Below are positions 1-12,071 of a stretch of DNA of 64,000 nt, piece by piece. The notes beneath the pieces are model-generated. The model was given only the letters and a program-made list of their open reading frames with translations. It was not told the origin of the DNA and did no database searches. Origin of the DNA: Asterias rubens (taxonomy: Eukaryota > Echinodermata > Asteroidea > Forcipulatida > Asteriidae); contig NC_047062.1 of NCBI RefSeq assembly GCF_902459465.1, positions 2,544,501 through 2,608,500 of the forward strand, given 5' to 3'. Made by a program: the position numbers and the translations under genes. Numbering within the stretch: the stretch's first letter is position 1; each line of letters begins with the position of its first letter.

Positions 1-99
1 TCGTACAAGTTCATACAATGCACAGTTTTACAATACAATAACTTTGTATTGTCCCTGCATGGAAACTTTCTTTCGCTTGTTACATGAAAACACACAAGT

Positions 100-250
100 A
101 CATAAGTCAAAAAAGGCCTTCGCCTTCCACCTCAGGACCCCGGTTCGAATCCGGATTGGGTTCTTAGTCCCTACGCGACTGCGTGGTTTTTTCCCTGGAA
201 TAATTCTCTATATGGTTTTCCTCACACATCTATCTGGAATTTTTTCATCA
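100..250 (+). repeat. tRNA-derived SINE-like fragment
   Basis: A box-B-like motif GGTTCGAATCC lies at 142-152. It is followed by a GTGGTTTTTTCCCTGG-type segment, which resembles the body of SINEs common in marine invertebrates. No intact tRNA cloverleaf is visible, so this is not a tRNA gene. Confidence 0.45.
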
Positions 251-1654
251 TCTTCTCTTCTCGTTTGGCTGCAATAATTGAGAATATATCCAGATTCGTA
301 ACTCTTTTGGCCCTCAGGCCCCCGATCAATGTTTGCGCAGTCTGCACTCCAGCTGGAGTGTTACAGTATGGTTATTATCATACTCATTATGATTTACTGG
401 CCAAGATTTCAACTTACAAGCAAAAACACACGACAGTTATATTGTTTACTAATGATATATTGGAACAGTAACAGAAATGTTAAACTAACTTTACAAATCT
501 TGTAAATACCTTTGAATTCCCGTCAGTAATGATAAAGAACCTGTTGTACAATAGCAGACTACAAATTACAATGACGCATTCTCGTGTTTGGCGTGATTGT
601 CTTGTGTGCAAGTTAAGGATGATGTTGATGTGGTGTTTATAACGCCAAGACAGGTCAAGTGAAAAATGAGAAGGTGATAGTAAGGAAACGATTGAATGTA
701 AAAACAAACAAAAAAGTTAGATGGCGAACTTCCAATTGCTTCACTATTTACTGAGCAAAGTTGACAGAGTAATGAAAACTCTGGTCGTTTACAACATTCT
801 GCTATGTTGGGATGGGATATTTATTTTCTATTGATTACTTTGTTTAGTTTGAATGATTTATTTCCGGTATGATACCTCTGGACATGCGATAAACTAGATT
901 ACTATTCTATAGCGTGCCAACCTGTACTGTAGGCTTGATGACGACACCTGGGAGGAATGATCATGAAAATTGTCCACTTAAGAGAACCCCAAAATCGGGT
1001 CAACTGAAAACAAAATTAAATTGTGGGGTCAAATCGGCCAAATCCATAACAAAGCTTGTGGTGGTGTCACGATACCGTCGTCGTAAAAGACATCGGCAGA
1101 TTCAAAATCCTTGTCGACGAATGCAATAATATTCGTCTGACCTCATTACGCCCACTAATTAATGCACTTATTTACTAACGGAAGCAAGCCAATCAAACAT
1201 AACAGTACAGTGACCAGATTTCCCGCCATCTGCCAAGTCCTGGAGGACTTTGCACTCTTGAATTAGGCCTACACAACCCTTCTGTGCCATTTTGATTTTT
1301 TGAGGGGCTTGAATGAAAACAACCAGAATTTCATATTATGGACAAAGGACAATAGTTTGTTATAATGAGTGAGCGTACCATTCAACGGGAGCAAAACCCA
1401 AGATGGATCATTTTGCACTATGAACCAAAGTTTGTGCGTGCATGTTTTATTTGAAATGGAAACCGGATGGCGCCCAGGTTATATGAACTGATATTGGTGT
1501 GTGAATATTTTATCATGAAATGGAAAACCGGATGGCGGCCAGGTTATCATTTCTCAAGAGGCCGTGTCTTTTCATTGATTGCCTTGCGTAAAATTGTGGA
1601 TGAATTGAAGTAGCTGCTGCTAATTAAAGGTTATGAACTGGACTTTCTTCGTCG
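251..1654. other. Intergenic, no gene seen
   Basis: AT-rich sequence with only short chance ORFs. The one structure I see is a direct repeat of about 31 bp (TGAAATGGAAA...CAGGTTAT) at 1452-1482 and 1515-1546. Confidence 0.6.
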
Positions 1655-1765
1655 GCTGAACAAGATGGCAAAGAAGTTTACTCGAGAGTTCGGGTTCAAA
1701 TCCTACTCGAATATGCTGTGGGTATCTTCTGCGGTACCGAACAAACGCCGATTATAAAGTTTTCC
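1655..1765 (+). repeat. tRNA-derived SINE fragment
   Basis: A box-B-like GGGTTCAAATCC sits within a degraded tRNA-like head and is followed by AATATGCTGTGGGTATC. The same AATATGC-YTGTG junction follows the tRNA-like head at 20.9 kb, so the two belong to one SINE family. Confidence 0.5.
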
Positions 1766-1827
1766 CCTACGGTTAAAACCAAACGGAAATCTCTTTCGTC
1801 CTAATTCGTCCATCAAGGGTAGTGTCT

Positions 1828-1953
1828 TTCATCATTTTCTCGCAACCAATTGAGCCCAAATTTTGACAGGCTTGTTATTTTATGCTTATGATGGGATACA
1901 CCAAGTGAGAACACTGGTCTTTGACAATAACCAAACATGCACAGTGCCTTTAA
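1828..1953. mobile_element. TTAA-MITE family A, truncated copy
   Basis: One half of the family A MITE described at 13038-13423. It matches from the TTTTCTCGCAACCAATTGAG segment through TTTGACAATAACC to a degraded terminal AGTGCCTTTAA, ending in TTAA at 1950-1953. It lies about 130 bp upstream of the neuropeptide exon. Confidence 0.7.
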
Positions 1954-2085
1954 GAGAGTATAGTGTACACAAATGCCTTCTTGTGGGCAAGACTACATCG
2001 AGAAACGACTATTGAGTTGTATCTGTGCACTCTTTGTTATTTTTTTCATATTAAAAACATAACTGTATTTATATCTCCTCTCCAG

Positions 2086-2418
2086 AAATCTATTTTGTGC
2101 ATATGCGCCATCGCGCTGCTGGTTGAGGTCGTCATAGGAGCACCTTTTGCAGAAATGGCCGGCGACATGTCCGATGAAGACTCGCAACTCTTCAGTAAGA
2201 GAGTACGAGACATCATCTCACCACTTAGTCACGATCTGGACAAGAGGAAGGCAAACCTTTGCGCCATGGACTGTTTCAGCTGCTTCAAAATGATCCGAAA
2301 CGTCTCCCCAGACCAGTGTGTAACAGGCTGCCAGAAGAAGTCTATCAGTGATGGATCATACAGCTACGACAGGATGTGGAACCGCTGTTCAAGTTACCTC
2401 ACCGGACGACGAAGATAA
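2086..2418 (+). CDS. Eclosion-hormone-type neuropeptide precursor, 3' coding exon
   Basis: Secreted peptide-hormone precursor, last exon only. A pyrimidine-rich tract ending TCTCCAG at 2085 gives the acceptor, so the exon starts at codon AAA (KSILCICAIALL...) and supplies most of a signal peptide core, cleaved probably after VVIGA. A spacer with monobasic and dibasic sites follows (FSKR, then DLDKR). The mature peptide begins after DKR and has six cysteines spaced C-x3-C-x2-C-x11-C-x3-C-x17-C. This closely matches eclosion hormones (C-x3-C-x2-C ... C-x3-C ... C), known in arthropods and reported in echinoderms. The precursor ends YLTGRRR-stop; Gly before basic residues could direct C-terminal amidation. 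The ORF is open upstream to an ATG at 1963, but that start gives a poor signal peptide, so I prefer an undetected 5' exon carrying the start codon. Assignment rests on cysteine spacing and precursor layout, not on alignment. Confidence 0.72.
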   Translation, partial: KSILCICAIALLVEVVIGAPFAEMAGDMSDEDSQLFSKRVRDIISPLSHDLDKRKANLCAMDCFSCFKMIRNVSPDQCVTGCQKKSISDGSYSYDRMWNRCSSYLTGRRR

Positions 2419-2423
2419 AGCCT

Positions 2424-2498
2424 TGACCGAAGACTAGATGAAAGGGCCACCAGTTTTGAACGAAGACTAGTAAAAAAAAGGGCCACCAGTTTTAAAAT
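2424..2498. repeat. Short direct repeat in the 3' UTR region
   Basis: Two copies of GAAGACTAG...GGGCCACCAGTTTT (about 33 bp) lie just after the stop codon of the neuropeptide exon. Confidence 0.6.
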
Positions 2499-5400
2499 GA
2501 TAACGGAATGTTTCAACAAATAATAATTGTAACCGAGTATATAACCACAAACAGCAGCAAGTACATTCCCATTTGCAGAAGAGTGAATTGACTTCCAAAG
2601 TCCCACAGGTCTATGCGGGATTTCTTTCTTTCCTTTTCCGCTCAAACCATTGTATACACACAATCTATAAATGGTGTGGGTTGAGTAAAACACGAGAAGG
2701 AAACCTTCGTTAAGTTATCTCAATGTAAATACAGCTCTTGATTTGGGGCCAAATTGCCTTGGAGTTTCGGTTGGTTAAATGTCAACAGCTTCTGACACAT
2801 TTTAGCCCAGTCGTTAAACTGTAAGCCAAAAATCAACAATCAGCAACAAAAAATAAAACTATCATAAGCACGTGATCGGTCATGTGATTATTCCAGGAGA
2901 TTTGGCACTTAAAAACAAAACAAGTGCAATCATTTTGTGCTAACCCAAGTAAGAGAATAGTATTCAATATTGCACAAAAAAGCTACAGGAAGTTAGAAAA
3001 AAGTGTGGCAAATAAAAGTGTTGTGAATGAGTAATAACAGCATACTGTGTGTTTTGGTCTTGCACACAACAACGGTGTAATTAAATGGCACATTGTGTAG
3101 TAATTTTGTGCAACACTATCTGGCATTTCTGGTTTCTACTACTACCTATGTTGGACCAAATACCAAATCAAATCAGAGTACGTATTTGTAATGGCAAGAT
3201 AGATACATCAAATGGAGTGATTAACCTTTTAGCATATTGCCAAACGATGTTGGCCTTTAACCAACCGTACATCCCCGTCCAGAAATATAGAAGCCTCCAC
3301 TAAACTAGGCTCGCTCAAGTGTGTATGTACATATATATTTATTTTCACTTGAAATGTTCAACTTTATTAAAAAAAAGAAGAACACGTAGTGTTTTTTAAT
3401 GGGATTTCGAAAATTTAGTATGGAACGCTTGCTCGTAGCCGAGGGTCATATTTGCGTGGTTTATTTAAGGATGTAGATTTTTGGAAATTGGTGTTTGGGT
3501 TTAAATGTCCACACACATATGTTATGCAGAAAATATTGCTTGATAAGTGTAAGTACTATCTACTGGCCAGGCAAGACCAAAACTGTGTCAGCTCATAGTA
3601 TTGATTATTTAGGACTTTACAATTTACATCTAGGGTCACAATTATCGTATGTAAAATTTAGTTTCAAACCTCAGAGGGTAGTTGTTGGTTCCGTATGGGT
3701 TAGTCCCCGGTTCCTTAAGATATATTTCGGTTCCAGAGGTTAGGTCACGCAATGTAGGATTTCACGTATCGATCTTAAAGCAGTTCTTGGGACGGTTCAA
3801 CTTCTATCTTAATTGCGTATTTCTGCAGTGGTGGCTCAATTATGGATCTGCTAACAATATAAATAATTCACGTCAGATTAAGACACATGGTGAACAAGCA
3901 GTTAATTAGTTCTTTAGGGACCTTGCTTTTTATAAATAATCAACGAGGTCTGGCAGAGTTTTTCCAACTTATTAGATTTTTTTCCAATGTCTCTGGGACT
4001 AAAAAATATAAAAGATTCATGGCTTTTTTTTCAAGATACTTGTCTGTATGCAAAGAACGGATTACTGGAAAGTTTTAAATCAGCAGAAAAATCGAGACAT
4101 TGCGTTCAAGCTTGACAAGACAGAGGTCAATGGTATGCCACAGATTGTGTTTTTGTGGAAGCTGCTTTTCGTTTGTTATATAATGAGCTATGGCAGTTTT
4201 GCTTATGGAATTTCAAACTGTATTTATAAGTCATTCACAATGCAGTTACAGACCATTTGCCTCTTATTAATTTTGTCTCAATCAATGTTATAAAGTATAT
4301 GTATGGTTTGTGGCACCATTACCGATTTGAACTTTCCATTTACAAAATTATTTAGGTCTTTGTAACGGAGCAAAAACTTGTAGCTGCATTTTAGCATTAT
4401 TAATGGACTTTTCACGTGAAATAATAGCGAAGTAGAAATTCAACTGATTTAAGAGTGTTTTGTTTTTATACCCAGTTGTATGCCTATATGAGCCACTACT
4501 CGTAGGGGTGAACTAGTCACGGCCATGAGTAGGAACACATTCCAATAAAAAAACTGTTTAATATTAAGAACTATTATTGTAATTGACAACTCTTGAACCA
4601 GTTGAATCTTACTCAACTATAAAGTTAAAACATTAAGGTGAAGCTTGGGTAAATAAATGTCTCTTTCCTTTTGGAGGAGGTCGCTGCAGAGCTGTACTAG
4701 AAATTTAATTACTAGTTTAATCTGTTGAATTATATTTATTAAGTTAACATGTGCCTGTCAATAAAGAAGTGTATTTATATACAATCTTTGCAACCGGCTT
4801 CAATATTGTCGTGTCATAATCTAAGCCATTATTGCCGTTCAATGTCTTGGCTGTATCCACATTTTGTTCTTCTACCCCCCCCCCCTTACTTCCCATCGCA
4901 ATAAAATAAAATGCTTGGATCCGATTAAAACATACTTGAATCCAATGGTGGCGTACTTCATAATTCAAAAGTTTTGATTTTTAAAAGTATCAAATCAGAA
5001 CATGGAATTTTCTAAAGACAAATTAATCTGCGATGACTCTTTTAGCCACGTGTCTTCCCCGTGACATACTCTGATCATGGGGGGAATTTTCCTACATGTC
5101 TTTGGTCCTGTCTCTCTGCTCTGACGGTGTACATATCAAATGCACAGTCCCATCACATACCTGCTTTACTAATTCTCAACCATATAAAGTGGAACAAAAA
5201 CAATTCACCACACATGAATTAACCCATACGAGATCAAATGAGCTCGTTGTAAAGAGGTTTTGTTTTAATTATAAAATCCGGGATCTTACTTCTGTTTTGT
5301 GCTTTCTTCTCTGGCTATCATCCTCTTACAACGACACATCTTGTTGTAAAAAGGTCATTTTGTCCAACCTTGTTAACGCGAGAGTCGATTTTGAAGACGT

Positions 5401-7518
5401 TACAGAAGAATATGAGCGCAAGAGTTCTTACATCACATTTTTATTTACTCATTTCCATATCAATCCCGCCACTTCAAAGACAAACGTTTAAAGCAGTTTA
5501 AAACAAACTGGTAGCTTAGATTTATTTCAAAGTTCACTGGCTGAGTTATTTCCCCCCTGCTCCGTATGCCCTGTAATTAATAACTGACAATGACATTGCA
5601 CTAACAGTGTGCCCTCGAATGAGAGTACGGGACAACGTTTCAGCACACTGACCACAACTTGTCATATCCGGACCGCGGTAACCCAGCAGGACATTCATGT
5701 CTCAAGCATTTTAGATAAAGAGAGTATGAATAGCTACAGATCTTAACTCTTCTCATAATAAAGGAAGTGCCGATCCATTAGATAGCTTGTCCCATATCTG
5801 GAACACTCTACAACTTCCTGACGGTAGTCGTTTGTCGGGTGTTTTAATTATTATCTCACCAAAGGACCGGGAAACATGAAGCTTGTGATGTATGGGACTC
5901 TTCGAGTAAAACGGGTATGACGTATAGGCCTAGATGTTTTATACGCGTGTTATTAATAAAGCTACGATAACTTAAAGGGGGTTTCTTCACTAATACCGTC
6001 ACTAATACAACATTCACTAAATAAACTCCTGTAGCATACATTGCAACACGCTAAACACTCGAAAATACACGAAAAATACTTCTAATTCTCACAGCTTTTT
6101 AAAGTAAAACCAAGGGACAATTTTATACATTGACTATAATCCCGGCGGCTCAAGTTAATTATATGGGGAGTCCGCAGGCCCCTCGAGTAATCTCCCCCAC
6201 CCCCCCCCCCCCACATGCAAAACACCCCTTCACCAGTGTAAATTTCCAATCGTCCGACCATCAATCTTGGAAAAGCAACAATTGTTTCTTTAAATTTTCT
6301 CACAATTTTGGAAAAAAACATGGTCTAGATTTTACGAATAAAACAAAGCAATGTTTCTATGCTAACATTTTTAAAATGGATATTTTCCACTTATTTGTTG
6401 CAATATATCGCGGATTCGGTCATGCTCAAGTTTCAAAGGATAAACATATATATATCATTTCCACTTGTTCACTTGGGTTGAGAAGCAACGAATAATAAAT
6501 TCTATCCCATCCTCTTTTCGGCTGGGTTTGCGCATCCGAATTTTACTTTGTTCTCAAATAAATATTTTGAGGGGAAAATCTGCGAAATTTATCATTTTCA
6601 AAACAACCTTAAGAAAATATTGTTTTCCAACAAAATAAATTGCTATAGCCTAATACCCGAAAAAGTAAAAAGAAAAGAAGAACGTGGTTATAAATGAACC
6701 TTTGAAAAAGGGGTTTAAAAAAAAAATCCCCCTGCACCGTATGCCGTCTTAACCTGTTTTAGTTTTTGTTCTGTACTACGGAATGTTACTAACGTATCTT
6801 TACTTTTAAGTTGTTCTAAATAAATTCATGTTATACCATTCTGCACTGTCACTTCCACCTTAAACTAAACTGTCAGTACATTTACAAGCGCATGACTGCA
6901 TATTGACCGCCCTGACATTGTCGTTTGGTAATAGTTCGTGGGACTTTGGTACCGAGGGTCAAGAGCGACGATCGAAGTTGACAGGGAAGGGTCTTGTGTA
7001 AATGTTCCTCTCCTCTTTAGACTCAATGAAGGATGTTTAAGTAAACAGACTTAAAGACCAAGAGCTCCCCAGGGAATCGGTAGCTATGGAAGGTAAGCCT
7101 TCGGGGAACTTTGTGGCCAAATTAATTATGAAGCCTTTCCATCGTTCTTGTTTATGTAGGATGGTGATTTATAGACCGGGATAAGTGATAACTAAAGGAA
7201 AATACGATCGTCAAGTTGATCGAGGTATTTATTAGGAATATTTATAGCTTATAAGGTCACCTGTTTTTCGGACACTTGTGGACTGACATGCCCCAGCCAC
7301 TCCTGCTTTGAAAATTTTACAGTAAAAATTTGTCCATATCAAGAATTGAAAAGTCACGGACCTATTTAGGAGATTGTTAAGGTTGTCTTTGAAAGCAATT
7401 TAAGGATATTTAACCAAAGAAAGGAAATCTTAATTGGGATGATTGGGGATGTGTCCAAAATGTAATTATCCACTTGATATTTATCACGAAGTTATGAGAA
7501 AAATACAATATATTAGCT
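2499..7518. other. Intergenic, no gene seen
   Basis: AT-rich DNA with short ORFs that lack family signatures or splice context. Poly-C tracts lie at 4877-4886 and about 6199-6212. AATAAA-type sites near 2850 and 3010 could end the neuropeptide transcript, but nothing ties them to it. I see no conserved protein or RNA gene. Confidence 0.55.
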
Positions 7519-7893
7519 TTAAGGCAGTGGACACTATTGGTAGTTACTCAAATTATTGCTCAATATTATAAGCATAAAGCCTTACTTGGTAACGAGTAAT
7601 GGGGAGAGGTTGATAGTTTAACATTTTTGAGTAATGGCTCCCTCTGAAGTAATTGTCCATGAATTTGATTTCGAGATCTCATAATTAGAATTGGAGGTCT
7701 CGAAATCAAGCATCTGCAAGCACGCAACTTCGTGTGACAAGGGTGGGTTTTTTTTTTCTATCATTATTATCTCGCAACTTCGACCCCAAAATGAGCTCAA
7801 GTTTGCACAGGTTTGGTATTTTTATACATGTTGAGATACACCAAGTGAAAAGACTAGTCTTTGACAATTACCAATAGTGTACGGGGTCTTTAA
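7519..7893. mobile_element. TTAA-MITE family A
   Basis: Starts TTAAGGCAGTGGACACT and ends in a degraded TAGTGTACGGGGTCTTTAA, with TTAA at both edges. It contains the family's internal inverted repeat GATTTCGAGATCTC...GGTCTCGAAATC. Confidence 0.85.
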
Positions 7894-8814
7894 AGCAATG
7901 CTATAAAACAAAGCTTCACTTTGCCAGGTTTTCTCTATTCGACATTGAAAGACACCGTAAAGAAAAGTTATTCAAGGACAACAACAATCGTACAAGATCA
8001 TTGGGAAGGGATGTTCTTATGTCTTTACATCGAAGACTTATGTTTAGATCCGATACACACACGTCCAAGACGCCAAAACTCCAGAGACAGTCGTGGGATG
8101 CGGGATGGCACTCCGTAGGTGGTAGTTCGCGACTGGTGCGAAAGTAAAGTAACTTGTCGCGCGGAGAAATAGTTCCCCAAAAATGATATGGGATGCCCTA
8201 CTGACCCCCCCCCCCCCCCCATCCCCTCATCCAAACAACAGGTTTATACCTACAAGAAACTCAAACATCAATTTAGATGTAATAACACCAGTGACGAACT
8301 TGAGAAAGATTTGTTTTTTCTTGATTATTAGGCTTTATGTCATCCGGTAATTTCCCCCCCCCCCCTAACCCAGCTAAATTGGTTAGAGCTCAATATCATT
8401 GACTCCTTCCTTGCTATGAAGAAACACTTGATATAATTTTTCATATGAGAGGTCAAGATAATCTCAAAGTTTGGAAAAGCTATCCAAACTTTGAGGTCAG
8501 GATAAATATCTAAAAAACATTTCCCTGTAAAACCAAAATTGCTTCATATTGTGTTATGAACATGCATGTGTGTATTTGTAAAAGCTTGGATTTCAAAAAC
8601 TGGGAGTGCCGAGAAAAGAAAATCGACCGACTTTAAGATAAAGTTGACAGTAAATTGCTTTTCTATTTATAAATCACAAACAAAGCAAAATTACATGGTG
8701 GTTGTAATGCCATTGCAATGACATTATAACATATGATATGTATTGTTCAATGCATTGTTCTCCCTCCCTAACAGCCAATTCTCATTATGTCTATAATATG
8801 ATGAGATTACATCA
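7894..8814. other. Intergenic, no gene seen
   Basis: Unassigned sequence with poly-C runs at about 8205-8220 and 8354-8366. A short inverted repeat (GGTCAAGATAATCTCAAAG / CTTTGAGGTCAGGATAA) lies near 8452-8508. Confidence 0.5.
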
Positions 8815-9692
8815 AGTCATTGTTCCTTTCTTTTGTTTCTCTAATTGCGTTTCTTTCTATTGTGTCTCTGGCTGTGTTCCTTTCTGTTGTTTCTCTGGTT
8901 GTGTTTCTTTCCATTGTGTTCCTTTCTATTGTTTCTCTTGTTGTGTTTCTTTCTATTGTGTTCCTTTCTATTGTTTCTCTGATTATGTTTCTTTCTATTG
9001 TTTTCCTTTCTGTTGTTTCTCTAATTTTGTTTCTTTCTATTGTGTTCTTTTCTATAGTTTCTCTGATTATGTTTCTTTCTATTGTATTCTTTCTGTTGTT
9101 TCTCTAGTTGCGTTTCTTTCTATCGTTTCTCTGATTATGTTTCTTTCTATTGTGTTCTTTCTATTGTTTCTCTAGTTGTGTTTCTTTCTTGTGTGTTTCT
9201 TTCTATTGTTTCTCTAGTTGTATTCCTTTCTGTTGTTTCTCTGATTATGTTTCTTTCTATTGTGTTCTTTCTGTTGTTTCTATTGTTGTGTTTCTTTCTA
9301 TCATTTCTATGATTATGTTTCTTTCTAGTGTGTTCTTTCTATTGTTTCTCTAGTTGTGTTTCTTTCTATTGTTTCTCTAGTTGGATTCCTTTATGTTGTT
9401 TATCTGATTATGTTTCTTTCTATTGTGTTCTTTATGTTGTTTCTATTGTTGTGTTTCTTTCTATCATTTCTCTGATTATGTTTCTTTCTAGTGTGTTCTT
9501 TCTATTGTTTCTCTAGTTGTGTTTCTTTCTATTGTGTTTCTTTCTATTGTTTCTCTAGTTGTGTTCCTTTCTGTTGTTTGTCTGATTATGTTTCTTTCGA
9601 TTGTATTCCTTTCTGTTGTTTCTCTAGTTGTGTTTCTTTCTATTGTTTCTCTGAATGCGTTAATTTCTATTGTGTCTCTGGTTGTGTTTCCA
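8815..9692. repeat. CT-rich minisatellite
   Basis: About 870 bp of variants of TTTCTTTCTATTGT and GTTTCTCTAGTTGTG in tandem, with period roughly 15-30 bp and mixed higher-order order. One strand is almost purely pyrimidine plus G. Several overlapping cysteine/serine-rich ORFs cross it in all three forward frames, as expected for a repeat without stops, so I do not call them genes. Confidence 0.9.
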
Positions 9693-10494
9693 AGTGAAGC
9701 AAACTTAAAACTGGGTCATTGTACAACTGGCCACAACAATGTCGCAACTTTGCTTCTTTTTCATAAAATAACTCATTGGGAAAAAACAAATAAAACTACT
9801 GCTACCCGCGTCTTTATAACAGGTGTAATTTTCATATCTTCCCTTCACAAGAATTAAAGGGACTTTCAACATTTACCTTTTTAAATGATGTAGTTACTAT
9901 AGGTTGGTTACTGATAAGCTTCATCGTTGGATCCAAAAGTTTGCCAATGGGCAATAATCGCACAGAGAATGTTAAGGATGCCGACATGCTATCAGTTTGG
10001 GTATTGTGTAAACATTCCGCAAATATTCTTGTTGCTGCGCATTTAGGCACCTTGTGACGCTTTTCAGGTATCACCGTGTCCATGAAAGTGATTTGAATCT
10101 TTGCATGGTGGAGATACAATCTAAATTTAGTAAGGTTTTCATTAACACCATATGTACATGGGTAGGATTTGAAACTTTACATGGTGGAGATACAATCCAG
10201 TTTCTTTAACCATGAATTAATCTCTCTGAGTTATTGGGGTTCTCAAAAACATAGGTTTGGAAACTCAACGTTTTGGTCAAATGCCCTGATCGTCTACAGG
10301 AGAATGCAAATAAAATATTTTTTTTTTTAAATTCTCAAAAAACATCTCTGAGGGCAGTTGATAACTGGGTTTTGTTAACGATTAAAATGCGAGAGGTTTA
10401 TTGCACGTTTGATATGTAGATAACTATTGATTTGACATCGGTATGCGACAAGCAATGTAAGCTCAGTGCCGCCCAAGTCATGCATTTGTTCACA
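9693..10494. other. Intergenic with a short direct repeat
   Basis: TTTGAATCTTTGCATGGTGG at about 10091 recurs as TTTGAAACTTTACATGGTGG at about 10168, each followed by AGATACAATC. No gene recognised. Confidence 0.45.
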
Positions 10495-10580
10495 GGCAGA
10501 GTAGTCAGGATTCGAACCCAAGACCCTACTACTCTAAAGCAGATTTCTTAAATCATCTTGACCACCGAGCGTGCCGGAGT
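10495..10580 (-). repeat. tRNA-derived SINE head
   Basis: On the minus strand a head reading GCTCGGTGGTCAAGATG (box-A-like) is followed by GGGTTCGAATCC (box B). The anticodon arm is not tRNA-like and no CCA-ready acceptor stem pairs, so this is a tRNA-derived repeat rather than a tRNA gene. Confidence 0.55.
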
Positions 10581-11830
10581 TAAATGCATTTTTTTATTTT
10601 TATATATTTACAAATAAGTTCATTGCACACTGGATATGTTTATATAAATCTTGCTGTTGGTGACTATAGACTTTTGGATCATATTACATTGTGAGATCAA
10701 AATTTATCTGGAAATTTATTATTTGTAAGGGAAAAAAGTTCTTCATTGTACATTCAACCCGTAGGAAAACATTATAAAACACAGACGTCCCCAGACAATA
10801 AGTGTGTGAGGTTCTGATCCCCAATGGAGAGCGCGTAGGTTTGCTTTTGGCGTGACGTGGCAATAGGCTGGGATATTGCACCGTGATCAAAAGGAACATT
10901 TGCAAAACAAGGGTCAGCTGACTTTGCCAGCGAGAGAAGAATGTTTGCAAGAGGGAGGACCTTTATGACACATTTTGATTGAAAATGTGTAAGAGTCAAT
11001 CCAAAAGCTCATCAAGAAAGGACAGCGAGTTTGTACCACGGTCTCTAGGCGGCGGGAACCAGGCCACAGAAGACACACGTCTGTATGTAAACTCTCATTT
11101 TATGGTCTGACCTGCAACCCCTAAAGATTGAACGGGGTATTGGTATTTTTTTTAACCACGGGAGAGTTTATACTAGATCACGTTTCTTTCAATATTATTT
11201 TGTAATATTTTGAGGCTCGAGTTCATTGCAAACCTTGTACTGTGGTGGGGGAAGAAGGTACGTCGTGGTAGGGTCAACGGAGTGGTTTTATTTTATTCAT
11301 TTTAATAATTTCTCCCTTCAAATTAATAATTGATGTGTATAGCGAGGGAGGTGGGGGTTCCAATGACACAATAAGAACCACTCATTTTTCATAAATTGAA
11401 TAATCTGGAATTTCATTTAACTCAATAACTAGTGTTTAAAAACAACTACGCGCCCGAGCAGTGTTAAGATGCTCAGCGAGTTGTAAAATATTTTACCGAT
11501 GGTGAGGCTGCAAAACCTTATTCTATACAGGCAATTGATGTAGGCTTATGTACATGGTTATAGCTATTAAGGAGGAAGTTATATTTTTCATTGCAAGGCT
11601 AAAAAAAACACAGCAGAGAAATATGTTAGAAATATGTTATAAATACTGTCACATGCCTGATGCTTCGTTTTTAAAAGGGAGAGGGCACACGGGCATGTTC
11701 TCTATGTAAAGGTCATGAGTACATTGTACATTTCTACTGGAGCATTTCAAGGGCACCAAGGCAAATGACTAGGGATCATGGAGGCAATCGCCTTCGTTGC
11801 CTCATTGAAGTATCAGGTCTGCTTCCAGGT
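10581..11830. other. Intergenic, no gene seen
   Basis: Only short overlapping minus-strand ORFs near 10.7-11.0 kb, with no recognisable motif. Confidence 0.5.
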
Positions 11831-12071
11831 TGGAGAAAGAAGTAATTTTCACGAATTTGATTTCGAGACCTCAGATTTAGAACTTGAGGTCTCGAAATCA
11901 ACCATCTAAACGCACACAACTTCGTGTGACAAGGGTGTTTCTTCTTTCATTATTATCTTGCAACTTTTATGACCAATTGAGCTCAAATTTTCACAGGTTT
12001 TTGTATTGTATGCATATTATAAATGTGAAGGCTAGTCTTTGACAATTACCAGTAGTGTCCACTGCCTTTAA
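11831..12071. mobile_element. TTAA-MITE family A, truncated
   Basis: Retains the stretch from AGAAAGAAGTAATTTTC through the central palindrome to GTGTCCACTGCCTTTAA. The other terminus is missing. Confidence 0.8.

Noticed and set aside
1963..2085. Extending the neuropeptide ORF upstream to the ATG at 1963
   Set aside because: The extra residues do not make a signal peptide, and a strong acceptor at 2085 sits exactly before the hydrophobic core.
5096..5491. 131-codon ORF at 5.1-5.5 kb
   Set aside because: No domain, signal peptide or splice context; composition fits chance ORFs in this AT-rich region.
8738..9857. Series of Cys/Phe/Ser-rich ORFs (YCFSSCVSFYC repeats)
   Set aside because: They are translations of the CT-rich minisatellite in several frames at once; no start context, signal or splice support.
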